Assembly (NCBI GenBank): GCA_964371195.1
Contig: CAYJLD010000057.1
Location: 1-15,297, forward strand
Direction of reading: 5' to 3'
Source: CAYJAD01 sp964371195
Lineage (GTDB): Bacteria > Desulfobacterota > Desulfovibrionia > Desulfovibrionales > Desulfovibrionaceae
DNA length: 15,297 nt
Shown here: positions 1 through 6,069 of the stretch, one piece after another
Layout of the letters: each line of letters begins with the position of its first letter
Numbering within the stretch: position 1 is the first letter of the stretch
Notes under the pieces: generated by a model
Database searches by the model: none
The model's input: the letters and a program-made list of their open reading frames with translations, nothing else
What the model was told of the DNA's origin: nothing
Position numbers and translations under genes: made by a program

Positions 1-177
1 CCTAATAATAACTGACATTTAAATTATAATAACGTGTTTGCTTGGCATATTTTCAATTAAAAGACTTGAATGCGGTCATAACTTATGGTAGATTAACTGA
101 CGTTTTTAAGCTTTTTTTGAGAAAGTCTAAATGTTTTGGGCAATTGCGTATTAAAAATATTATACTGTAAAAGGGTC

Positions 178-206
178 TTGACATTTTGTTAGATTTTTCA
201 CAAAAT
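178..206 (+). promoter_or_regulatory. sat promoter, sigma-70 type
   Basis: A perfect -35 hexamer TTGACA (178-183) is followed after 17 bp by CAAAAT (201-206), which matches four of six positions of the -10 consensus. Transcription would start near 212-214, giving a leader of about 75 nt before the sat ATG at 289. This is the best promoter match in the first 288 bases. A Rex-like palindrome occupies the spacer and part of the -10, so the promoter looks built for repression. TATACT at 161-166 is a possible second -10 but has no convincing -35. Confidence 0.6.
186..203. promoter_or_regulatory. Rex-like operator in the sat promoter
   Basis: The 18-mer TTGTTAGATTTTTCACAA matches the Rex-family consensus TTGTGAA-N4-TTCACAA at 12 of 14 defined positions. 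The right arm is perfect and the left arm has two mismatches. The outer symmetry extends by two further bases on each side (TTTTGT and ACAAAA). It lies between the -35 and -10 of sat and covers three bases of the -10, a repressor position. Rex is an NADH/NAD+-responsive repressor, and repression of sat by Rex has been reported in Desulfovibrio vulgaris. The site here is inferred from sequence only. Confidence 0.6.
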
Positions 207-223
207 AAAGCTTAGCAAGGATG

Positions 224-250
224 GAGATACCACTGAGGAGTGGATATCTC
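224..250 (+). other. sat 5'-UTR hairpin
   Basis: GAGATACCAC (224-233) pairs with GTGG-A-TATCTC (240-250) to form ten base pairs with one bulged A, around the six-base loop TGAGGA. It starts about 10 nt after the predicted transcription start and ends 25 nt before the ribosome binding site, so it would sit near the 5' end of the sat mRNA. There is no T-run after it, so it is not an intrinsic terminator. A role in mRNA stability or processing is possible but inferred. Confidence 0.5.
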
Positions 251-288
251 AATAAATACAACTAAATCAACCTTTGGAGGTTTTGACT

Positions 289-1560
289 ATGTCCAGATTG
301 GTTCCACCACATGGCGGTAAGGGTCTTGTATGTTGCTTACTTGAAGGCGCTGCTCTTGAAGCAGAAAAGAGCAAAGCTGCCGGCTTAAAGCAAATTGAGA
401 TTTCTTCTCGCGCAAAAGGCGACCTTATTATGATGGGTATTGGCGGTTTTTCTCCGCTAAATGGCTTCATGAATAAGGCTGACTGGAAAAGCGTTTGTGA
501 AAATATGACCCTTTCTGACGGTACTTTCTGGCCTGTGCCTGTAACCTTGGATGTTTCTAAGGAAGATGCTGCTGGATTAAAAGCTGGTGATGAAGTTGCT
601 TTGGTTCGCAAGGGTGAAGTAATGGCTACTCTTAAAGTAGAAGAATGCTACGAAATGAGTGAAGCCGACAAAAAATGGGAAAGTGAACTTGTATTTAAAG
701 GTGAAGGCCCTGACTCTGAAAAGTTCTGGGAAGTAGCTTTAGAAGATCACCCTGGCGTGCAAATGGTTATGAATCAGCAAGCATTTAACCTTGCTGGTAG
801 TGTAAAAGTTCTTTCTCAAGGCGATTTCCCTGAGAAATTTAAGGGCGTATATTTAACTCCTGCCGAACTTCGCGCTAGAATGGACGAGCGTAAATGGGGC
901 AAGGTTGCTGCATTACAACTTCGTAACCCCATGCACCGTTCACATGAATATCTAGCCAAGATTGGCGTAGAAATTTGTGATGGTGTTGTAATTCACTCTC
1001 TAGTTGGTGCATTAAAGCCAGGTGACATTCCTGCTGAAGTACGTGTAAAGTGCATTGACACCTTAGTTGAACATTATTTTGTAAAAGATCACGTTATTCA
1101 AGCTGGTTATCCTCTTGACATGCGTTATGCTGGTCCACGTGAAGCATTACTTCACGCTACCTTCCGCCAAAACTATGGTATCAACAACCTCTTAGTAGGT
1201 CGTGACCATGCTGGTGTTGGTGACTTCTATGGCATGTTTGAAGCTCAAGACATCTTCTTAAAGATGCCTAAGAATGCTGATGATGGCAAAAACTTGCTTT
1301 GCATGAATATGAATATTGACTGGACCTTCTATTGTAAGAAGTGCGACGGCATGGCTTCCATGCGTACTTGCCCACATGGTAAGGATGATCGTGTTATTCT
1401 TTCTGGTACCAAGCTTCGTAAGATGCTTTCTGAAGGTGCTGAAATTCCAGATCACTTTGGTCGTGACGAAGTATTGGTTATCTTACGCGAATACTATGAA
1501 GGCTTGACCGAAAAAGTTGAAGTTAAGATGCAGCGCGCTGCTTCTGGTTCAACCATGTAA
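289..1560 (+). CDS. sat: Sulfate adenylyltransferase (ATP sulfurylase)
   Basis: This cytoplasmic enzyme activates sulfate with ATP to give adenosine 5'-phosphosulfate and pyrophosphate, the first step of dissimilatory sulfate reduction. The 423-aa product has the family signatures in order: QLRNPMHRSH at residues 210-219 and GRDHAG at 304-309 for nucleotide binding, then SGTKLR at 372-377. Cys349, Cys352, Cys361 and His363 form a C-x2-C-x8-C-x-H cluster of the kind linked to zinc (or cobalt) in ATP sulfurylases of sulfate reducers. I chose ATG 289 because GGAGG at 276-280 is well placed for it; an in-frame TTG at 274 would overlap that ribosome binding site. The gene stands alone between a Rex-like promoter and a hairpin. 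The sulfate-reduction direction is inferred from the motif and context; a sulfide oxidiser running the enzyme in reverse is the alternative. Confidence 0.96.
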   Translation: MSRLVPPHGGKGLVCCLLEGAALEAEKSKAAGLKQIEISSRAKGDLIMMGIGGFSPLNGFMNKADWKSVCENMTLSDGTFWPVPVTLDVSKEDAAGLKAGDEVALVRKGEVMATLKVEECYEMSEADKKWESELVFKGEGPDSEKFWEVALEDHPGVQMVMNQQAFNLAGSVKVLSQGDFPEKFKGVYLTPAELRARMDERKWGKVAALQLRNPMHRSHEYLAKIGVEICDGVVIHSLVGALKPGDIPAEVRVKCIDTLVEHYFVKDHVIQAGYPLDMRYAGPREALLHATFRQNYGINNLLVGRDHAGVGDFYGMFEAQDIFLKMPKNADDGKNLLCMNMNIDWTFYCKKCDGMASMRTCPHGKDDRVILSGTKLRKMLSEGAEIPDHFGRDEVLVILREYYEGLTEKVEVKMQRAASGSTM

Positions 1561-1578
1561 TTGAAATTAGTTTAATAA

Positions 1579-1597
1579 GGGGGGCTTTAAGCCCCCC
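1579..1597 (+). terminator. Hairpin after sat
   Basis: GGGGGGC (1579-1585) and GCCCCCC (1591-1597) form a very stable seven-pair stem with loop TTTAA, 19 bases after the sat stop codon. No T-run follows on the + strand, so it is a terminator-like or 3'-end-protecting hairpin rather than a textbook intrinsic terminator. On the - strand the following bases are only mildly T-rich. Confidence 0.55.
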
Positions 1598-1629
1598 AAA
1601 TTGATACAAACCCTTTACAGGAGTTTTTG

Positions 1630-1856
1630 TTACTTAAGGCAGTATGACCACGTCATTTCGATTTAGAAAATATTACTACTAACAGAACTTTTTGCCGAGT
1701 CAATGTGTGAGGTTGGGGAAGGTTTTTTGAGCAATTAGCCGGCGGTGGAGCAACGCGAAAGTGCCGAGCCGCGAAGAAAACTTTACAGCACATCACACAT
1801 TCAACTAAAAATAGCCAAATCGGAATCACGTGGCAGTATGACTGTCTTGGTAGTAA
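1630..1856. repeat. Large imperfect palindrome, MITE-like or structured RNA
   Basis: This takes up about half of the gene-free gap 1561-2023. The arms 1648-1664 and 1817-1833 pair at 16 of 17 positions (one G-T wobble). Further in, AATGTGTGA (1702-1710) pairs with TCACACATT (1793-1801), and 1719-1728 pairs with 1775-1784. The tip is GC-rich (1739-1773) and can fold locally, for example CGGC 1740-1743 with GCCG 1768-1771. The outer ends pair weakly (1630-1634 with 1852-1856). GGCAGTATGAC occurs in direct orientation at 1638-1648 and 1832-1842, and TAAGGCA at 1635-1641 and 1854-1860, the latter a possible target-site duplication. No convincing protein is encoded. A non-autonomous mobile element, a REP-like element or a structured RNA would all fit. 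Confidence 0.55.
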
Positions 1857-1879
1857 GGCACAGAATTTAGTCATGTAGC

Positions 1880-1898
1880 GGGCAAGCAAAGCTAGCCC
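1880..1898. other. Small hairpin between the palindrome and lplA
   Basis: GGGC-A-AGC (1880-1887) pairs with GCT-A-GCCC (1891-1898) around an AAA loop, seven pairs with one A-A mismatch. T-rich sequence begins only about eight bases later, so termination on the + strand is doubtful. No other function is evident. Confidence 0.3.
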
Positions 1899-1979
1899 TG
1901 TTCTGATTTTTGAGTGATGATGACTTTGTCAGCACTCTTAGAACTTTTTCATAAAAGTTTTTTTTAAGAAGATTTTTGT

Positions 1980-2006
1980 AGGGGGGTAACCTCCTTTTTT
2001 TGTTTT
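1980..2006 (+). terminator. Terminator-like hairpin directly upstream of lplA
   Basis: AGGGGG (1980-1985) pairs with CCTCCT (1990-1995) through a GTAA loop, with one G-T wobble. A run of seven T (1995-2001) and then G plus five more T follow. The form is that of an intrinsic terminator on the + strand, but it ends only about 18 bases before the lplA start codon. It may stop read-through from upstream, or act as an attenuator in the lplA leader. No clear promoter fits between it and the start codon. Confidence 0.45.
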
Positions 2007-2023
2007 TAAATCTAAGGATGCAT

Positions 2024-3022
2024 ATGTTAGGTGTATATATAAATTCCACAGATCCCACATTCAATCTTGCTTTAGAAGACCATCTATTTAACAGTTTAAA
2101 GCCCAGTGATGCCGGATATTTTTTATTATGGCATAATGAACCATCTATAATTGTTGGTAGGCATCAAAACACTTTGCAAGAAATAAATACTGAGCTAGTT
2201 AAAAGTTATGATTTACCAGTGGTTAGACGTATGACCGGCGGTGGTGCGGTATATCATGACCTTGGTAATGTAAATTTTTCATTTGTGCGACCTCTGAAAG
2301 ATGATGAAGAAAATCGTATAGATTTTAAAAAATTTTTGCAGCCAATACTTGAAACCTTGCAAGGTTTTTCGGTTAATGCTGATTTTAGTAGTCGTAATGA
2401 TTTAGTATGCGCGCAGCGCAAATTTTCTGGTAGTGCTCAACTTAGGAGAGCAGATAGAGGATGCAGGCGAGTTTTGCATCATGGTACTTTACTAGTTAAT
2501 TTAGACCTTGCAATGTTGGCAGCTGTGCTAACTGGTGCGCCTGATAAATATTTATCCAAAGGGATTAGTTCCATTGCTAGTCGAGTGGCTAATTTACAAG
2601 AATTTTTACCTCATGACGTTGGCATGCAAGAATTAAAGCAAGCACTTATGCAAAATTGTGCCACAGAAGTAATAGAGCTTGATGCAGAAATTTTTAATGC
2701 TGCCAAGCAATTATCTAAGCAAAAATATGCTACTCATGCATGGAATTATGGTGCATCGCCCCCATTTACCGAAAAGCGCAGGGAGCGGTTTTCTTGGGGT
2801 TTAGTGGAATGTTATATTGATGTACAAGTTGGGATTATAAAGGGTATCAAGATATTTGGTGATTTTTTTGCAAAATCTCCCATTGAAGAGTTTGAGCAAT
2901 TATTTAATGGTATAGCGTACACTGCCCAAGATGTAGCAAACACATTAAAAAATGTGCACTTTGATGACTATTTTTCTGGTTGTGAAGAACAAGCTATGTA
3001 TGATTTTTTTTGCAAATTTTAA
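2024..3022 (+). CDS. lplA: Lipoate-protein ligase A
   Basis: The enzyme activates lipoate with ATP to lipoyl-AMP and transfers it to a specific lysine on acceptor proteins such as GcvH. The 332-aa product carries the family hallmarks: RRMTGGGAVYHDLGNVNFS at residues 68-86, KFSGSAQ at 133-139 with the conserved lysine K133, and HHGTLL at 152-157. The remaining C-terminal part matches the accessory domain of full-length LplA proteins (usually about 330-340 aa). ATG 2024 is preferred because AAGG at 2014-2017 lies six bases upstream; ATG 2018 would leave no spacing, and a TTG at 2000 lies inside a T-run. The gene precedes gcvT by 154 bases, so its product probably lipoylates the GcvH encoded at 4288. 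A terminator-like hairpin lies just before it. Confidence 0.93.
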   Translation: MLGVYINSTDPTFNLALEDHLFNSLKPSDAGYFLLWHNEPSIIVGRHQNTLQEINTELVKSYDLPVVRRMTGGGAVYHDLGNVNFSFVRPLKDDEENRIDFKKFLQPILETLQGFSVNADFSSRNDLVCAQRKFSGSAQLRRADRGCRRVLHHGTLLVNLDLAMLAAVLTGAPDKYLSKGISSIASRVANLQEFLPHDVGMQELKQALMQNCATEVIELDAEIFNAAKQLSKQKYATHAWNYGASPPFTEKRRERFSWGLVECYIDVQVGIIKGIKIFGDFFAKSPIEEFEQLFNGIAYTAQDVANTLKNVHFDDYFSGCEEQAMYDFFCKF

Positions 3023-3063
3023 AATAATATTTTCCTCTTGTTAGATAAAAAATATTTTTTTGC

Positions 3064-3092
3064 TTGTGCCTTTTCTTGTGCCCATATATAAT
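3064..3092 (+). promoter_or_regulatory. Candidate gcvT promoter with overlapping direct repeat
   Basis: A perfect -10 hexamer TATAAT (3087-3092) lies 17 bp after TTGTGC (3064-3069), which matches three of six -35 positions. Initiation near 3099 would give a leader of about 78 nt for gcvT. The -35 lies inside the first copy of an 8-bp direct repeat CTTGTGCC (3063-3070 and 3075-3082, 12-bp period), which could bind a regulator. The weak -35 would fit an activated promoter. I saw no glycine riboswitch in the lplA-gcvT gap. Confidence 0.4.
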
Positions 3093-3176
3093 CAGTGATA
3101 TTCTTAGTAAATCAAGTTTGTTTATGGTTTTTTTTAGTGTAATTATTTTGTAAATTTAATAGATTAAGGAGATATT

Positions 3177-4262
3177 GTGACTGCATTGCTTCAAACTCCA
3201 CTGACAAAGTGGCATCGTGATCAGGGGGCGAAGATGGCTGCCTTTGCTGGTTTTGATATGCCCATTCAATATGCTGGTATTTTGGCTGAGCATGAGCAAA
3301 CCCGAAATGCCGCTTCATTGTTTGATATATGTCATATGGGTGAATTTACTATTAGTGGGCAAGGTGCCGCTGAGGCTTTATCTAAAGCTGTAAGTCATAA
3401 TTTGGAAACATTAAAGCCTGGCAAATGTCGCTATGGCTTTTTGCTTAATGAACAAGGCAATATCTTAGACGATCTCATTGTTTATCGCATGGGTGAAGAT
3501 GATTTTATGCTGGTGGTTAATGGTGCTTGTGCGGAAAATGATTTTAGCACCTTAAAGCAACGTATGCCTAGCGGTGTTGAGCTTAAAGATATTTCTTCAG
3601 AAGTAGCCAAGATTGACTTACAAGGACCTAGTTCATTGCAGGTATTAGAATCTGTATTTAATAAAGCCTTTACACATTTAGGTTATTTTTCTTTTGAAGA
3701 AAATGTTTATAATGGCTTTAAGGTACTTGTTAGCCGCACTGGTTATACTGGGGAGCTAGGTTATGAGTTATATTTACCATGGCAAAACGCTCTAGAGTTG
3801 TGGGAAAAAATATTACAAGATGAACGCGTTAAGCCTGCTGGTTTAGGTGCGCGTGATACTTTACGTCTTGAGGCGGGGCTGCCGCTTTATGGTCATGACC
3901 TTGATGATAAACATAATCCTACCGAGGCTGGTATGGGACGTATGCTTACAAGCAAAGCTAGCTATGTGGGTAGTGAACATGTAGGTGAGGTGCGTGAACA
4001 GCTTGTAGCTCTACAAATTGAAGGACGCCGTGCAGCAAGGCATGGTGATATTCTAGCCCTAAGCGATGGTCAAGAAGTTGGGCTAGTTACCAGTGGTTCT
4101 TATGCCCCATCCTTAGGATATGTGGTTGCCCTAGCTTGGGTTGATGCTAAACATGCTAATAATAAAGAATTTTTTGTGAAAGCCGCTAAGGCTTCACTTC
4201 AAGCTAAAGTTGTGGAATTGCCCTTTTATACTAAGGGCACAGCGCGTATGAAACTATCTTAA
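3177..4262 (+). CDS. gcvT: Glycine cleavage system T protein (aminomethyltransferase)
   Basis: GcvT releases ammonia from the aminomethyl group carried on lipoylated GcvH and transfers the one-carbon unit to tetrahydrofolate as 5,10-methylene-THF. The 361-aa product has the usual family length. It starts with the typical TPLTKWHRDQGAKMAAFAGF stretch (residues 8-27), has LDDLIVYR with Asp98 and Asp99 in the region that holds the catalytic aspartate of T proteins, and VSRTGYTGELGYELYLP in the middle. The start is GTG 3177 with AAGGAG at 3166-3171, five bases upstream; no better ATG exists. It is the first gene of the run gcvT-gcvH-gcvPA-gcvPB, 25 bases ahead of gcvH. A YgfZ-type or dimethylglycine dehydrogenase-related paralogue is unlikely given the neighbours. 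Confidence 0.95.
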   Translation: MTALLQTPLTKWHRDQGAKMAAFAGFDMPIQYAGILAEHEQTRNAASLFDICHMGEFTISGQGAAEALSKAVSHNLETLKPGKCRYGFLLNEQGNILDDLIVYRMGEDDFMLVVNGACAENDFSTLKQRMPSGVELKDISSEVAKIDLQGPSSLQVLESVFNKAFTHLGYFSFEENVYNGFKVLVSRTGYTGELGYELYLPWQNALELWEKILQDERVKPAGLGARDTLRLEAGLPLYGHDLDDKHNPTEAGMGRMLTSKASYVGSEHVGEVREQLVALQIEGRRAARHGDILALSDGQEVGLVTSGSYAPSLGYVVALAWVDAKHANNKEFFVKAAKASLQAKVVELPFYTKGTARMKLS

Positions 4263-4287
4263 AAATACTAGTATATGGAGGTATACC

Positions 4288-4668
4288 ATGTCTAATCCAA
4301 CTGAACTTTTGTATGATAAAACCCACGAATGGGTACGCATTGAAGGCGAAGAAGCTGTGATTGGTATTACACACTTTGCCCAAGATTCTCTAGGAGATAT
4401 TACCTATGTTGATTTGCCAGGAGACGGTACAGTGCTAAATGCTGGCGATGAATTTGGCTCAATTGAATCTGTAAAGGCTGCCAGTGAACTATATTCACCA
4501 GTAGCTGGTGAGGTAGTTGCTGCCAATCATGCGTTAAATAACACTCCCGAGGTGGTAAATAACAGCCCATATACTGACGGTTGGATGTTGCGTATTAAAT
4601 TATCCGCCAAGCCAGAAGGGCTTATGGACGCAGCAGCTTATGAGGCCTTTTGCGCTGAGCAAGGTTAA
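4288..4668 (+). CDS. gcvH: Glycine cleavage system H protein (lipoyl carrier)
   Basis: GcvH carries the aminomethyl intermediate on a lipoyl arm between the P, T and L proteins in the cytoplasm. The 126-aa product is full length for the family (about 125-130 aa). The lipoylation motif SIESVKAASELYSPVAGEV is intact and places the modified lysine at Lys63. The N-terminal YDKTHEWVRIEG and GITHFAQDSLGDITYVDLP stretches are typical. GGAGG at 4277-4281 lies six bases before ATG 4288. It follows gcvT by 25 bases and precedes gcvPA by 69 bases, and that gap can fold into a branched structure. LplA (2024-3022) is its likely lipoylating enzyme. Confidence 0.97.
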   Translation: MSNPTELLYDKTHEWVRIEGEEAVIGITHFAQDSLGDITYVDLPGDGTVLNAGDEFGSIESVKAASELYSPVAGEVVAANHALNNTPEVVNNSPYTDGWMLRIKLSAKPEGLMDAAAYEAFCAEQG

Positions 4669-4679
4669 AGGTTTTTGTT

Positions 4680-4720
4680 ATTTGGCGTTTATGAATTAAC
4701 GTGCCCTATTGGGGCCAAAT
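4680..4720 (+). other. Branched inverted-repeat structure between gcvH and gcvPA
   Basis: ATTTGG (4680-4685) pairs perfectly with CCAAAT (4715-4720). The enclosed bases can form two short hairpins, CGTT/AACG (4686-4689 with 4698-4701) and CCC/GGG (4704-4706 with 4711-4713), giving a three-way junction shape. It ends four bases before the gcvPA ribosome binding site GAGGTG (4725-4730). No T-run follows, so it is not a terminator. It could tune the amount of gcvH relative to gcvPA mRNA or translation; this is inference. Confidence 0.4.
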
Positions 4721-4737
4721 TATAGAGGTGGCTACAT

Positions 4738-6069
4738 ATGCCCTTTATTCCCCATACTTCGGCAGAAGTACAAGAAATGCTTGCGCGTATTGGTGTAAAA
4801 ACTATTGAAGATCTCTTTGCAGATATTACACCAGATTTGCGCCCAAAATCCTATGATATGCCCGAAGGGCTTAGCGAAATGGATGTACATACCCATTTTG
4901 AGGCCCTAGCTGCTAAAAATAATACCCAAGTGGTAAGCTTCTTAGGGGCTGGTTTTTATAATCATGCCATACCTACAGCTGTTGATGCTCTAAGCTCACG
5001 TAGTGAGTTTTATACATCGTACACACCATATCAGCCAGAATCATCACAGGGTACATTGCAGGCGATTTTTGAATATCAAACGGCTGTAACTCGTCTTTTT
5101 GATATGGATTGCGCCAATGCATCAGTGTATGATGGTGGCTCTGCTCTGTTTGAAGCTATGATGATGGCAGCACGTCAAACCAAGCGTAAGAAAATGGTTT
5201 ATGATGCTGGTATCAATCCCATTTGGCGACGCATGATGGTTGATTATTGTGCATTTCTAAATGTGGATTTGGTGGAGGTTGCTCATAAAAATGGTCGCCC
5301 TGATATGGATGCATTAAAGGCTGCCATTGATACCGACTGTGCTGCAGTGCTAGTGCAAAATCCTAATTTCTTTGGAGCAATAGAAGATTTTAGCGAGCTT
5401 TTTGCTCATGCTAAAAGTCAAAAAGCCCTAAGCGTTATTTCTGTATATCCAGTCATGCAGGCGGTTATGAAAACTGCCGGTGAAATGGGTGCAGATGTGG
5501 CCGTAGCGGATGGGCAAGCCCTTGGTTTACCTCTATCTTTTGGAGGGCCATACCTAGGCATTATGACTTGTCGCAAAGAATATATTCGTCAATTCCCAGG
5601 CCGTATTGCTGGACGCACTGTGGATGTGGATGGTAAAACTGGCTATGTTTTAACCTTACAAGCAAGAGAGCAACATATTCGTCGTGCCAAAGCTACATCA
5701 AATATTTGCTCCAACCAATCCCTATGTGCTTTACGCAGCCTAATGTATTTGTCCTTGCTTGGACCACAAGGTCTTGAGCGCGTAGCCCTTTTAGGCATGG
5801 AAAATGCCCGCTATGCTGTGGAAAAATTAACAGCCTTACCTGGTGTAAGCCTGTTAAATGATGCACCGTTTGGTAATGAAGTAGCCTTGCGTTTACCTGT
5901 GCAAGCAAAACCTCTGGTTGAAAAAATGTTTGCGCATAATATTGCTGTAGGATTCCCTGTAGGGCGTTATTATGAGGGTATGGAAGATGTGCTATTAATG
6001 GCTTTTACTGAAAAGACTAATTATGCACAAATTGATGATGTTGTCAGCAAAGTAAAAGGACTACTCTAA
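4738..6069 (+). CDS. gcvPA: Glycine decarboxylase subunit 1 (P protein, alpha part)
   Basis: This is the N-terminal half of the PLP-dependent glycine decarboxylase, split into two polypeptides as in many bacteria and archaea. With GcvPB it removes CO2 from glycine and loads the aminomethyl group on GcvH. The 443-aa length is standard for subunit 1. The signature YTPYQPESSQGTLQAIFEYQ spans residues 95-114, and a glycine-rich LSFGGPYLGIMTCRKEYIRQ region follows in the second half. The PLP lysine is in the partner subunit. GAGGTG at 4725-4730 lies seven bases before ATG 4738. Its TAA shares one base with the ATG of gcvPB, which suggests coupled translation and matched amounts of the two subunits. 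Confidence 0.96.
   Translation: MPFIPHTSAEVQEMLARIGVKTIEDLFADITPDLRPKSYDMPEGLSEMDVHTHFEALAAKNNTQVVSFLGAGFYNHAIPTAVDALSSRSEFYTSYTPYQPESSQGTLQAIFEYQTAVTRLFDMDCANASVYDGGSALFEAMMMAARQTKRKKMVYDAGINPIWRRMMVDYCAFLNVDLVEVAHKNGRPDMDALKAAIDTDCAAVLVQNPNFFGAIEDFSELFAHAKSQKALSVISVYPVMQAVMKTAGEMGADVAVADGQALGLPLSFGGPYLGIMTCRKEYIRQFPGRIAGRTVDVDGKTGYVLTLQAREQHIRRAKATSNICSNQSLCALRSLMYLSLLGPQGLERVALLGMENARYAVEKLTALPGVSLLNDAPFGNEVALRLPVQAKPLVEKMFAHNIAVGFPVGRYYEGMEDVLLMAFTEKTNYAQIDDVVSKVKGLL

Noticed and set aside
43..60. Sigma-54-like TTGGCAT upstream of sat
   Set aside because: The GG part is present but no GC element lies at the required -12 spacing.
274..288. TTG start giving sat five more residues
   Set aside because: It overlaps the GGAGG at 276-280, which is correctly spaced for ATG 289.
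1653..1889. 78-codon open frame on the - strand in the sat-lplA gap
   Set aside because: It lies across the palindrome, has no ribosome binding site and shows no recognisable protein family.
3023..3176. Glycine riboswitch before gcvT
   Set aside because: The 154-base AT-rich gap is short and shows none of the conserved GC-rich stems of glycine riboswitches.
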